Positions 41,535 through 58,172 of a DNA stretch of 64,000 nucleotides are shown piece after piece. Where the stretch lies: NCBI GenBank assembly GCA_002104945.1, contig MCFH01000008.1, positions 364,501 to 428,500 on the forward strand. Direction: 5' to 3'. Below the pieces are notes generated by a model. It was not told the origin of the DNA. It ran no database searches and was given only the letters and a program-made list of their open reading frames with translations. Every line of letters starts with the position of its first letter. The first letter of the stretch is position 1. Source of the DNA: Piromyces finnis. Taxonomy: Eukaryota > Neocallimastigomycota > Neocallimastigomycetes > Neocallimastigales > Neocallimastigaceae. A program made the position numbers and the translations under genes.

Positions 41535-43808
41535 ACCTTATACAAAGAAAGATGATGAAATATTGATTTCTTATGTGAATAATAGTAATTTACCAACATC
41601 AGGAAAAACGTTATATAAAAATATGGAGAGAGAAGTAAATAAATATCTGAATATTAGTTATAAAATAAATTAAAATTAAAATTTATTAACTATAATTATA
41701 AATTATTGATTTTAATTAGTATCCTCAACATACCTGGCAATCATGGAGAAATAGGTGGATGAGAATACTTGAACCACGAATTAAAAATAGAAAGGAAGCC
41801 ATCCACATAAAAAATGGAAATAATAACGATGATGATAAATTAAAGAAAATATATGAAACTACTAGAGAAATAAATAATAATAATAATGGTATTATTAGTA
41901 ATAAAAGTTAGTTTATTAATTAATAGCTTAATATTAATATGTTGTATCAATATAATATTAATATATTAAAAGAAAGTGATAATCAAGATGTTAATTTATC
42001 CTTTGAAAAAAGAAAAAAAAGAGTATTATCCGCATTTAGTCATTTTAGTGATGGTATATAATCAATAATGTCTATTATATAAACTAATATTTATATATAT
42101 TAATTCTAAATATATTCTAAATAATTTATATATATATATTTAAAAATCATTATTAGATGATTTTTACAATGAAAATGATAGGAAAAAACGAAAGGTTAAT
42201 TCCATCTTAAATGAATTAAGTAATGACTCAAACACTGATTTTGATGACGATAACGAAATTGAAAATAATAGTCATAAAACCACAAATAAAATAAAAGAAA
42301 AACTTATAAATACTAATAATAATGATAAGAATAATAAATCTGATTTCATTGATTCAATAAATTCAAAGGAGAAATATACAGTTGACGAAAATAATGATTC
42401 CAAGAAAATTTTAGATCATGTAAAATATAATACTCAGTCTAATAATAAAAGTAATGATATAAGGGAATCTAATATTCTTTCTAATGAGAAAAATAAAGAC
42501 AGAAATAATAATGAAAAAAGTAAAGAAAGCAATAATATTCATAATATTATTAATAAAAATCACAACAAAAATGATAAGAATAATTGTGAAGATTCAAATT
42601 TTATAAATTTTGGATATAATAAAATATTAGAGGAAGACATTAATGATGATATAGAAAATAGTGATACTAATAGTTTTCCATTATGTAGCCAAGATATGAA
42701 TGTATATAATAATTTGCCAACGCATAAGCTTAATGAAAATAATAAAAACAATAATTCAAATAATGAAACCTTTTATATACCATTAACAGAAATTTCCTTT
42801 AAAATTAATAAACCTACAGCCATGTTTCAGTCAAATCAAGATATAAAAAATGCTGCACATGATAAAAAAGAAAAAAATGATCACTCCTTTGGTATAAACA
42901 ACAAAATTGAAAAGGATTTTGATGATTTCAATTTTGAAAATTTGGCCAGTCAACCTATAACAAATAATTATGAAATATTAGAAAAACATGGTGATAATTA
43001 TACAAATATTACTAATGAAAATAACACCAATGGCAGTGACTATAATAATAATGAAAATAAGATTACTGGTCATGAACATTCACTGAGTATTATTCCAAAT
43101 ATCATAAAAAAAGCCAAATTAAAAAATAAAACTGAAAATATTTTCGAAAATAATGATAACAGTAAAAGTCATTTTAATGATTTATCTGATTTGATTGAAA
43201 ACAGTATAGTATTTAGTGATGATGATGATGACGATGGTACAATATTCCATCCAAAAATTATTGGAAATAAAAATCAATATAACGTTTCTAAAATATTTGG
43301 AGAAGATCAAAAAAACAATATAAATAAATATGAAAAAAATGAAAGTATAATTAACAAGAATTTAAAGGAGAATTCTGAATTAGAAAAAAATAATACATTC
43401 CATAACAGTTTAAATGAAAATAATTTATCAAAGAATAGTAGCGTTTCATTAAATGACAAATCAAAAAATAAAGGCAATAATGATTCATCAGATAGTATTA
43501 TAAATAATAAACAGAAAGGCATGGATTCCAATGAAAAGCAAATGAAGGATATATCAATAAATGATATAAATAAAAATAAAATATTAAACGAAAACTCAAA
43601 AAGTAAACAAGAAAATAATATAAATATCAAGTCAAAAGAAGACAATGATAATAAAGAAAATAATATAAATGAAAATCAATACAATCAAGAAAATGATTCC
43701 ACTAAATCTTTTGACTCTAATTATTCTTTCGAGAATAATTCCTTTCCATTCATAGATAATAATCTGTTTTTAAGTCAGCCTTCAAATATACAAGATGAAT
43801 TATTTTAA
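40939..43808 (+). CDS. Rap1-like telomere protein (BRCT plus Rap1-type Myb)
   Basis: Six exons (40939-41046, 41158-41414, 41532-41634, 41720-41906, 41973-42053, 42157-43808) give 795 residues. The N-terminus (about 5-90) fits a Rap1 BRCT domain: LFIKNGKPIKFKIS, then RIMQCGGEVTDS, then SLKFVIDSFFWEKM. A Rap1-type Myb domain follows (about 122-180): RIPYTKKDDEILISYV, GKTLYKNMEREYPQHTWQSW and RNRWMRIL; the PQHTWQSWRNRW core is close to the family signature and spans an intron. Basic clusters (EKRKKR, DRKKRKV) could be nuclear localisation signals. The remaining 550 residues are Asn/Lys/Asp/Glu-rich with an Asp run, and I see no folded C-terminal (RCT) domain. Rap1 protects telomeres or is recruited there by TRF-type proteins. 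With one Myb, direct DNA binding is uncertain. Confidence 0.82.
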
Positions 43809-44384
43809 AAATTCAGACTTTAATGATAAAAAATATACCTCTTTTTTTTTTTTTTTTTATCATCTACTATCAAGAAATTTAAAATTTAAAATATAACATA
43901 TACCTTATTAACTTATTTCTTAATTATATATTTTACTACATATTTATTAATAACAATTCATAAAGTGATTTATTTCTTAATCATTTTATTTATTTATTTA
44001 TTTATCTATTTATTTATTTATTTACTTATTTATTTATTTATTTATTTATTTAATATATATTATTAAATAATATTATATAATGATATAATGATATAATGAT
44101 TCATTATTCTATGTTTATGTAATTTAACTTATGTTTTAATAAATTGTATATATATATATTTCAAATATTATTATTATTTATTCTTAATATTCTAATAATA
44201 TATTAGTGATTTTATTATTGATATCTTTTTTTTTTCCTATTTTTGTTTTTGTGTATTTTTTTTACATTGCGTTTTACAAATATATTATTAATATTATTTA
44301 ATTTCTATATTATATATAAAAAAAAAGGTATGGATATAGACAAATAGCTTCTATTATAAATTATCAGTTGATAATTTTAACTAC
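43809..44384. other. Intergenic region between convergent genes
   Basis: Shared 3' flank of the Rap1-like and SMYD5-like genes. It holds an imperfect TTTA microsatellite at about 43984-44052 and otherwise only A/T-rich sequence. Confidence 0.65.
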
Positions 44385-46171
44385 TTAATGGGTTTTGTTG
44401 TATTCTTCAATTTCTCTTTGACATTTAGTGCAATGACATTCAAATAAATAATATTCTCTTAAGTAAGAACGACGATCTTCCCCTGGAATTTCTTCACCTT
44501 CTTCTTCTTCTTCTTCATTGTTATTACTGGAAGAACATCCAGCTTCTTCATATGCATTAGAGGATGAGCATCCGGCTTCACATCCTTGACAACATCCATC
44601 GCAACCTTCACATCCATCACATTCTTCGCATTCTTCGCAATCACAATCATCGCTTAAGTCAATGTATGAAATGGTAATTTCTTCACCCTTCTTAATTGGC
44701 TTTAAAGCAACAACTATTGTCAATTTGTATATACATTATTTAACATATAAAAAAAATAATCAATATATATATTATTAGAGATTAAGAATTAAATAATACA
44801 AAAATCCGTATTTACCTTGAACCTTATTATTATTAAATGGGAAACGGATTTGAGCATTTGGTTCACATGAATGATTAATGTGCTTATGTAAAGCATATAA
44901 ACCAGAACCTTCTAAATGGGTAAACATTCCTGATTCTTCTTCAATACCTTCTTCAAATTGATCTAAGTAATCTAAAGCATTTTCCTTTACAGATGAATCT
45001 GGTAAATCTCTAATGAATCTGCTATAATTTTCGAAGCTATTAATAAAAATATAATGTTAATATTATTAATTATCTAACAAATCACAATAATAATAATGTT
45101 TTTTTAACATACTTGCTTGTTCCGATACCCTTATATATTCAATTTTATTAAAATGCAAAAAAAAAAAAAAATACAGAAAATGTAAATATATATATTTCAT
45201 TATATTATACTTATTTATTTATTTCTTATTAAAGCATACTTGAGCATTTAAGCAAATTGTACATAATAAAGTTTGGAAAGATGACATAGTGAATAATTCT
45301 GGAATTCTTGGGTCATATAAAGCATCAACAATTAATTGATGAACATCTTTAATTCTTAAATAACATAAATAAAATTAATGAAAATAATGTTTTAGAATGT
45401 TTAGTTATTTTTTTTTATTTGTTTGGTTATTATTTTCATTGTTATTATTATTTATATCAAATTTTTATACAAACCTAGTTTCGAATTTTTCATCTAAGAA
45501 TTTTTGAATAATACCAATTTCTTGATTTTTCTTATCATTTTTAAATGAAAGAAATGGTGCCATAGCTTCTTCAGCTGAAACACCTTCATCAAGTTTATTT
45601 CTAATTATAGCAATAATTCTAGCAATTAAAATTGGAGTGGCTGATTCTGGTGGATAATGGAAGGACTTCCATAATTCTTCTAATCTATATTTTTTCATAA
45701 TATTCAAAATAATAATTATTAATTTCTTATTTCTTATTTCTTATCTATAATTCTCTTATATTAATTTAATAAATAAATAAATAAAAAATGTTTCTTTACT
45801 TTAATAATGGATGTTCTGGGTCACGACCATCAACATCTAAAAGATTTTGGAATTCCTTGTATGCCTTTTCTTTACATTCTATTTTTTAAATCAATTTTAT
45901 AATTATATAAATATAATATTTTTTCATTTATTTTCATAATTTTAAAGTAATATCATTACCTTCTGAACAATAAACTTCAAGTCCATTGTCATTAGTATAA
46001 ACATCACCTTGTGGATATTTTTCTTTATATTCAAAAATAAATGGGAGATTTGGAATTTCTGCACTTCCTGTAAATATTAATAATTGTTTATATATTGTGA
46101 ATTTAGTATATTTTTGATTTTATTTTCAAGGCGTTTTTTTTTTTTTTTATTTTACTAAAAATTGAATTTTA

Positions 46172-46214
<43 letters not shown>

Positions 46215-46763
46215 TATAGTGATTATTAATCAAAAAAAAATTACCAGAAAGACGTTGTAACATATTTTCTGGTTCTTCTAAAGATTTCTAAAAAAAAAAA
46301 ATAAATCGTAATTAATAATAACATAATAAAATGACAATAATAGAAAAGTTTTTTTTTTATAAATAATTAAAAAAAAAAAAATTAGATTCATTTATTTATA
46401 ACAATATATATAAATCTTATCTATCAAATTATCAAATAATATTATATTTTTACCATACAGTAGGAACAACCAGGGAAATATTGTCTATTGTAAAGGAATT
46501 GACATGAAACTGTTTATAATAATTCACGTAATTAATTAATACATTTTAATATTGATAATGATAATGTTTTTAAACTAATTTATATCATTTTTCTTTCAGT
46601 ATTTATATTTCATTTTGTCAAATTTCTAGAATATATTAATATATGAAAACTAACCAATTGGTTCTTCAATAAAAATTTCTTCTTCTGGAACGAAATCTTT
46701 TAAGGCTTTTAAACCTCTTTCCTTTTCATTACTTATCCAACTAACCTCAACGTTAGAAGTCAT
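44385..46763 (-). CDS. SMYD5-like SET-domain lysine methyltransferase
   Basis: Ten exons, read downward: 46763-46655, 46509-46454, 46287-46245, 46067-45960, 45878-45800, 45684-45475, 45354-45240, 45129-45113, 45036-44816, 44713-44385. Total 1287 nt, 428 residues. The order matches SMYD5: a split SET start (SNEKERGLKAL), a MYND-like segment with CSYCMK and VYCSEECKEKAYKEF, LEELWKSFHYPPESATPILI, AQGIGTS, then the catalytic core with INHSCEPNAQIRFPF and GEEITISYID, and a post-SET CHCTKCQREI. The NHSC and EEITISY motifs that bind cofactor are intact. Between ISYID and the post-SET cysteines there is an insert of about 50 residues, cysteine-, glycine- and glutamate-rich. SMYD5 enzymes methylate histone or ribosomal-protein lysines; the substrate here is not shown. 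Confidence 0.88.
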
Positions 46764-47605
46764 CCTTTTAATAAATGTTATAATACAATAAAAAGTGTAT
46801 TTTTTATTAATATAATATTAATGATATAGTTATTATCAAATATATTGAAAGTTGATATGAAATAATGTTTTTAATGATGAAATATTTTGATATGGCATTA
46901 TTAATACCTTTCTAAAATAATAAATGTTTTTTAATATTATTTTAACTTTCTTATTAATAATTACTTTTAATTATAAAAAGTGTACTTCAATTTTTTTTTT
47001 AAAGATTTGATTAATAACATATTTTCAACCAATCATTTCTATGTTAGGATTTCACAAAAAAACTTTAAAATTTTATAATTTCTTTGGTAATTCAAGAATT
47101 CAAGAATAATAATGTATAATTCAACTTAAAAGTTCTGAAACTTAAAGTTAAAAGTATACCTTTTAAGAATATCAAAAGTCAGGATTTTTTTTATTGCTAT
47201 TAATAATATATATTTAATCCAAAATATTAATATATATATAATAAAAAATAAAATATATTATGAAACACTATTTAATTATAATCAATATTTAAAGAAAAAT
47301 GGAAAATAATTCATTTTTAATAAATTAAATTTTATATAAAATTTTGCAGAAATTATATAAAAATTTCTGTATATCGTCCAAATTAAACCATAAAATTTTA
47401 AAATATGAATTTTTAATTTTTATATAAAAGCTGCTGCTAATTTTTACTTTCAAAAAGTCTGAAATAAATAAATAACAATATCATATACATATAAAAATGA
47501 ATGCATTCCTATAAAAATATATAATGAAAAACCAAAGTTGAACATTATAATTTATATAAAATTTAAAAAAAAAAAAATAGCAACAAAATAAAACAATAAT
47601 ATTCA

Positions 47606-47665
<60 letters not shown>

Positions 47666-47707
47666 TACCAAGAAAAAAAACGGTATTTAAAGTAATTATT
47701 TTTCAAA
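46764..47707. other. Divergent promoter region of the SMYD5-like and PXA genes
   Basis: About 940 bp separates the two start codons, which face away from each other. It contains a (AAT)n run at about 47607-47665 just upstream of the PXA start. No gene is seen. Confidence 0.65.
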
Positions 47708-50776
<3,069 letters not shown>

Positions 50777-51036
50777 AGTTAAATAATAATATTCAAAAAA
50801 AAAAAAAAAGAGAGAGAGAGAGAATACAATTATATATATATTTATACTAAAAATATTAATTTCATAAAAATTAAAACATTTAAATATTAAATATTTAAAA
50901 ATATAAAATATATGATAATTTAAATTATATAGGATTATTCTATTATATTTAAATTTGAAATATTGTTTTTTGTAAATTAAAAAAAATAATAATAATGGTA
51001 AAAATTAAAAGTCTAAATTAAAAAAAAAAAAATAAA

Positions 51037-51093
<57 letters not shown>

Positions 51094-51748
51094 TGTAATT
51101 ATAATAATTATAATTATAGCATTCATTATTATATATGAATATTATAAATATATAAATCTATATATTTAAAAACCTTAATATTCAACAATAAATTGTTATT
51201 TATTAATAATAATAACCTATGAAAGAAAAACTATAAAATAATAAAATAAAATAAAATAAAAATATTAAAAAAAAAATATGTTTGATAAATTTGATGATGA
51301 TAATAGTATTAGTGTATTAGTGTACTACATAAATAATAATAATAACAATAATAATAATAATTACATTTGTGTATATCTTATTTTTTCGATGGGTTAATAC
51401 ACATTTTTTTCTTTTATATACAAAAATATAAATATTTTATTTATCACCATTTAGTTCTTAATTATTGATAATAAAAAACATTTATTGTTATATTAATAAA
51501 ACATTTCAATAGTATATTTTTATGTAATATTATAAAATAATTATAGTTCTCAAAACTATTTTGGTAAAATATAATATCTACTAATTATTAAAAAATTAAT
51601 GAAATAGAAAAAACTTTTTGAGGAAATATATAAAGTATAAATTTTCGAAATTAATTTTTATAATTAAAAATAAAAAAGAAAAAGAGAGTAGTTTATAAAG
51701 ATAATATCCTAATAGTCATTAATATCGAATAAAGCTTTTATGATCTTC
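50777..51748. other. Intergenic region between convergent genes
   Basis: Shared 3' flank of the PXA and LRR-CBM18 genes, with a (AAT)n array at about 51036-51093 and a short (GA)n near 50811-50822. No gene is seen. Confidence 0.65.
51036..51093. repeat. (AAT)n trinucleotide microsatellite
   Basis: About 19 uninterrupted units. Confidence 0.9.
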
Positions 51749-54493
51749 TTATTTACAAATACCATAACTGTTTTGACATCCATAACCGCAGTATTTTTCA
51801 GAAGTACCACACCAGCCATGCTCACTACAGCAACCATTATTTGGACATCTACCATATTCTTCACCACATCTACCATCAGTTGAAATTTTTTGATCAGCTA
51901 TAGGAATAGTATTAGAATTTTTGAAACATTCACCAAATTCAGATTGACATCCATTTGAAATCATACAATAATTGTTATCAGTGCCACACCAACCATATTT
52001 ACTACAGCATTTTCCAGAAGGACATTTACCATAACCTTTACCACATTTATCACTAACAACAGCTGGTGTATCTAAATCGGATAAACATCTTCCAAATTCA
52101 GGTTGACAACCTTTTACCAATGAACAATAATCTTGACTATTACCACAATAACCATATTTACTACAGCATGCATCACCTGGACATTTACCATTTGTAGAAC
52201 CACATTTACCATTAGTAGAAATTAAAATTTCTTTGGAGCAAGTACCAAATTTAGATTGACAACCTTCAGAAATGGAACAATGGCTGTTACTAGAGCCACA
52301 CCATCCATATTTACTACAGCATTCACCATTTGGACAACTACCATATTCTTCACCACATCTTCCATCATTGCTTGTTGGTTGAGCAGTTTCAGTGGTTGGG
52401 GTTTCAACAGTAGTAATTGTATCATCAATGCAAGAACCAAATGCAGATTGACAACCCTTTGAAACATTGCAGTGATCTACAGTAACACCACAATGACCAT
52501 ACTTACTGCAGCATTCTCCTGGTGGGCAGGTACCATTTCCATTTCCACATAAACCATTAATACTTTCCTTTTGCTCAGCAGAATCATTACATGGTTCAAA
52601 TGAAATATTTTCTTCGAAGCACTTCATATCTTTAGATTGACAAAGTGAATAACTCTTGTGGTATAAGCATTGTTCGAGATTATCATTTATTAAAGTCTTG
52701 CCTTTAATATTTTTATTTCCTTTCAAATCACTAAAATATTAAAAATTATTATTAATAATATAATAATATATTAGTATTTTTTTTTCCTTTTTTATTTAAT
52801 AAATTAAATATATTATATTATTTGTGCTAATGCATATATAGATAAATAGATAGGAAAACAATGCATACATGTACTTAAGATGAGATAATGAATTAAGTTT
52901 TTCTGGAAGTTCAGCATCAATTTGATTTAAACTTAAATCACTATTTTATATTTACGATAAAAATTTAATGTTAATTTCTCTTAAACATCAATAAAATATA
53001 AAATAAACATTATCTACTCACAGATATTCAAGATTTTGAAGACTAGCTAATTTTTCATCGATAGTACTAATACTATGACCAGTAATAACTCTTTATAGTT
53101 AAATAATATATTTATAATTAGTATTAACTAAAATTTCATATTAGAAATGCAATACATATTAAACTTACAAATTCTTTAATTTGGATAAAGTAAAAACAAA
53201 ATCAGGAATTTCACTTAATTGGTAGCTAGAATGACCATCCATTTCTCTTCACAAATAAAAAAAAAAAAAAAAAGATGTTATTAATTAGTAAATTTTAACT
53301 TTAAATATTATTAAACTATATTAAATATATTAATGTATATGTAAATGTAAATATTACAATGCTATAAGATTATTTAAACTTTTCAAAGAGTCATAATTTA
53401 TATTTGAATATGAACAATAAACAAAATTTCTGTAATTATATTTAATTTATTATATTATGATATATATATTAATTATTTTATTTTATTATCATTTGTTGTT
53501 ATTTTATATCTATAACTACTTACAATTCTTCAAGATTAGTCAATGCTGAAATTTCATTAATGTTATTTTGAGAAATTTCAATTCCACCAAGAGTTCTAAT
53601 TATGAAATTTTAGTTTTATATTTTAGTATATTTTACTTTAATACTTTATAATATTTTTTATAATTGTTAAATAAAATATTAAAATATACTTACAAACTTT
53701 TTAATTCCTTGGAAACTTTCAAAACATCCATGGCAATAGTACCTTTATCAGAATCATTTACTCCTTTGTAAGATAAAGCTCTAAAAAAAATTTTAATTAA
53801 ATAAACGAAATAAATTTTAATAAATAATAATTTTAAAAATGCTTTAATTATAATATTTTTTAATTCTTAAACACATTACAATTCTTTTAAATTTGGTAAA
53901 CTATTAATTGAAATTGGGAAATCTGAATAATTAGTTTTATCACTATTTAAATTAAAAATTCCATAGTATCTAAAACAAAATATTATAATTATGATAATTA
54001 ATATAAATGAATTATTCATTAATAATTAAAATTTATAATCGTTATTATTTTTATTATTTTATTACAGATTAGTGATTGTTTTATAGGATAAAAGTTTTTG
54101 AATAATTTCATCTGATAAATCATAATCAAGAATTTGTCTTTTGATAAATGTAATATATTTAATAGGTATAATAATTAGCATTTATATTTATATCAATATT
54201 TTTTCTTATTGTTTTCTTTATTATTATTTTATTTTGGTTATATAATATTGAATATTTATATTAAATAAAATAGTTCTTTCTTTATTTATGATCATAATGT
54301 TTTTTTCGAATATTTACAGTGTTGTAACTTTTCCTGTATTATCTTCATTACATGAAAGAATAGCTTCATCAAATACTAGATTTTTTTCTTCTAAAAAACT
54401 TTTAATTTCTTCGCAATCTTTGTTGCTTTGAGCTAAAACTTTAGAAATAAGAAAAGATAAACTTATTCCTTTTAATAATGATTTAATATTCAT
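51749..54493 (-). CDS. Secreted LRR protein with five CBM18 (hevein-type) chitin-binding modules
   Basis: Ten exons, read downward: 54493-54318, 54137-54066, 53969-53880, 53780-53694, 53595-53524, 53429-53358, 53246-53169, 53090-53022, 52940-52869, 52730-51749. Total 589 residues. A signal peptide (SLLKGISLSFLISKVLA) and a DCEEIKSFL cap precede LRRs; exons 2-9 each encode one repeat and all junctions are phase 2. The last exon encodes five hevein-type modules, each with CCSKYG(H/W/Y)CG or CCSEHGWCG, an eight-cysteine pattern and a GCQ(S/P/N)xxGxC end. CBM18 binds chitin or N-acetylglucosamine polymers. The fusion could recognise fungal or insect chitin, or shield the fungal wall; function is unknown. 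An ATG nine codons upstream (54520) is also in frame; I prefer 54493 because it puts the hydrophobic signal nearer the N-terminus. Confidence 0.88.
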
Positions 54494-54520
54494 TGTTTTA
54501 TTTTTCACTAAAAATTTCAA

Positions 54521-57384
54521 AATTAGAGAGAAAAAAAGAAAAGAAAAGAAAAATAATATTTTATTTATAATATTTTATGGATATATAATTAAATATAATT
54601 TTCTATTAAAACTAAAATATATTCTATTATTTTAATATAATGAATCTTAGTGTATAAATGATATAAAAAGATTTCTTTTTAATTTAATGTATATTATATA
54701 ATATAATAATGAAGAATAAAGAATTGTATTTTTAATATATGTTTCGTTATATAAATATTAAATGTAAAAAAATATAATTAAAAATTTTAATTAAAATTGG
54801 AGAACTTTAATTATTAGTAAATTAAGAACTGGAAATACTTTTGCCTATAAAATAAATTACAAATTTTATATATTATTAATATATAACATCTATTTAAATT
54901 TAATTATACATAATATATTAAAATAAATTACAAAGAAATTCATTATAAAGTTAAAAAAGTTTAAAGAATTTATTAATAAGCAATAGCCTTTTCTTTCATT
55001 CATTATTTCACAGTCAAATCGATAAAAGTTGTATGACTTCATGATATAAATAAAATAACGACACCAATAATATCAAGATGAAAATAATAATGGTGTTTAA
55101 CAAAGATAATTAAAACCATAAAGAATTAATATAGAATGAAAATGGTATTTAAAATTTATTAGGAATAAATGAAAAATACTTTAAAAAAAATTAATTAGTC
55201 ATACTTCATAAATTTCTATATTTATTTTTTATTAATTATATAGTATGTATTCACTGTTAATAATAAGATAAGATATGTATTATCAAATAGTAATAATTTT
55301 TTTATAATGATAAAAGAAAAATAAATCTTAATATTTTAAATCTACAAAAGAAAAGAAAAAATTTATATCTTTTTCTTCTTTAGTTTAATTCCTTCGTTTA
55401 TTTCTTTATTAATCTATTAATTTATTTCTTTCTTATATCTTTTTATTTTTCTTATTTCTTTTTTTTTTCTCTTTTTCTTTTTTTTTAATACTAAAATGAG
55501 AATATATTATAATATACATTAATATATTAATGTTTCAATAAATGGCATGTATAGAAACAGCAGAAATCTATTTTAATATAACTATTTTAAGTAATTCTGT
55601 TATACTTTTAATACTTAATAAAAATCAAGAAATGGAATGATTATTAATAATATAAAAATGAGATATACATTTAAGAAAAAAATAAATATCACTCATTTAT
55701 TATTTAAAAAACATAGGCAAAATGTGATAATATTAATAGTTAATATAGTTTTTATATTATACAAATGAAGCATCAATTTTTTAATGTAAATATCTATTTT
55801 TATTTTATATATAAAACTTTTTTTTTTCCATTTAAAAAATTAATATAAAAATTCTGTAGTGGCTTATATACTATTATAATAACTTTATTTTATATTAAGA
55901 ATATTCATTAATCTTTTAAAGAAGAAAAGCAATATATATATATAATCATACATTTAAAAAATAATTATAAATGTAATGTACAAATAAAGTGTTTTCAATT
56001 AAGCTACTCAAAAAAATATTATATATTATTATAAAAATAATAAAACAAATAGTTATACATATCATCTATAAAATGTATTACCTATTTACCTACTTATTTA
56101 ATTATTTCATAAAAACTTCAATTATCTTATTAAAAGGAAATTCTTTTTAATTAACAAGGATACGATACTATTTAAATCTTAGAAATTACTATAGTTGTTA
56201 AATATTAATTAATGAAAAATATAATATAAATGTATAATATTTAATAAATAGCATATAATCAATTTACTATTTAATATGTATATATGTGTTTATATATATA
56301 TATATATATATATTTAGAAATAATAGTATTTACTATTACTGTTATGTTATTATTGTTTATTATTAATAATTAATAATGCTAATAAATGATAATGGGTTAG
56401 ATTATAACCATCATAATTTAGATCAATATATTTTATTCCATTTTTCTGTATCTAGTTTTTATTAAAATTAAAACCATAATAAAAAATAATAATAATTAGT
56501 AAAAGATTATTATAGTTTAAAAGTAAACCAAACAGAATTATGACTGTTCATTATTAATAGTTTAATTACTTTTTTTATATTATTATTAATAAATCTAATA
56601 CAATTATACTTGCTATCACCTTTTTTATATTTTTTATATGTATGATAAAATAAGTAAATGTTTTAATATAATAAAAATACTTTTTAATGACTTAAAATAA
56701 ATTAATTTACATGATTAATAAATAATATTCTTTATTTTTTGAAATGGGGAATTAAAACTTTCGGATTTGTCAAACAATATTATGGGATACATGTCTTTTA
56801 GATTGATTTTTGATAATGAATAAATAATATAACATTATACTGAAATTATATAATTGCATAGTTTTGTATAATTTATCGGTTTTATAATCAAAAGAGAACT
56901 ATTTATTGTTACCAAAATATATTTTATATATAATATATCAAACAATAAATTATTTTAATAACTTACTTTAAATAATTATTTCCCAGAGCCCAGAATAAGA
57001 ATAACATTACCAGTAAAGGTATCATTTCTCTTTTACTCTTTTTTTATTTATTACTATATTCTTTTTCCCATTATTTAAATTCCCATAATTTTGGGAGACA
57101 GTATAAATCATTCCTAGTCTTCTTAAAAAAAAATAAAATATAACTTAAGAAAAAAACAATTTAAAAAAAAATTTTAAAATCTAATATACTTGATGTTGAA
57201 TTAATACTTTAAAAAAAAAAACTAAAGAAATAAATATATTAATATGAATTACTAAATAGTGCCTATTATTTTTCATGCTAACAATTATTTATATCTATAA
57301 TTTGTATATTTTATCACAAACCACAAATTTCAAAGAAAAGAAAAAAAAAACTAATCAAAAATAACCAGGAAATAATATCAAAAA

Positions 57385-57416
<32 letters not shown>

Positions 57417-57566
57417 TAAGAAATTATTACTATTTGCATTTTACCATTGAAATCTGAATCAAAATTTCCTCTCTAATTAATCTTTTCGATATTGATGGTA
57501 TTAATCATTGAATTAAAAATAGTAAAATACAGTAAAATATTTATCAATGAATTTAAAAGGTATTCT
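54521..57566. other. Intergenic region, A+T-rich, no supported gene
   Basis: Upstream of the LRR-CBM18 gene and bordered on the right by LINE copy A. I see only A/T-rich sequence, TA dinucleotide runs (near 56295-56313) and an AAT run near 57388-57412. Confidence 0.6.
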
Positions 57567-58172
57567 TTTCTTTTTTTTTTTTTTCTTTTTTTTTTTTTTG
57601 ACGGCATCGAATATTTTTAAACTTTATTATTAATTTAATTAAAATTATAATGCATGTTATAAAAAAAATTAAAAATAAAAAAAAAAAAAAAAAAATATGT
57701 TTCAATAAATGAATAAAAATTGGGTATAATGTATTCTAGTAATCTTAATTAAAGTACTATTATACTAAAATACAATAATTGTATTTGACTTCCAATGGGA
57801 CACCGAGCCAAAGATCAAAATTTTGTCATGGGTCGAAATTATGATCTCCATTGGTTGCGCTGCCTGTCTTACTGTTTCTTCAGCATTGACGCTCTTGGCT
57901 ATTGCTTCAAACCTTTTGAACATTGACCATTGCTGGCCAATAGTAAAAGGCATGATTTTGGTTAGAAGTTCCGCTGTTACCGTCAAGAATGGTGTTCCTT
58001 CGTAAGTGCCAGATTGAATCTGACACTTGCAAAGTTCTCTCCATTCCCTTGAATTGTAATTGATATTATTAAAACTTCTTCCCCCAAAAAGGAATTTAAA
58101 TTTTTTATTTCACCGGGTTATTAAAACTATTACTATTATTAACTAAGTTACTATCTAAATTAGAATTATTAT
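57567..58172 (-). mobile_element. LINE copy A, 5'-truncated and decayed
   Basis: Read on the minus strand this is the 3' end of a poly-A-tailed non-LTR retrotransposon. It ends in the same 3' terminus (TTTGATGCCGT with an A tail, a T run on the plus strand at 57571-57599) as copies B and C. Its body closely matches copy B, but it has lost about 10 nt near 57868 and about 40 nt near 58105, which breaks the frame. Imperfect flanking repeats AGGTATTCT (57558-57566) and AGGTACTCT (58173-58181) may be its target-site duplication. Confidence 0.82.

Noticed and set aside
54494-54520. Upstream in-frame ATG as the start of the LRR-CBM18 gene
   Set aside because: It would put nine residues with three lysines before the signal-like segment; the ATG at 54493 gives a more typical signal peptide, though the upstream start cannot be excluded.
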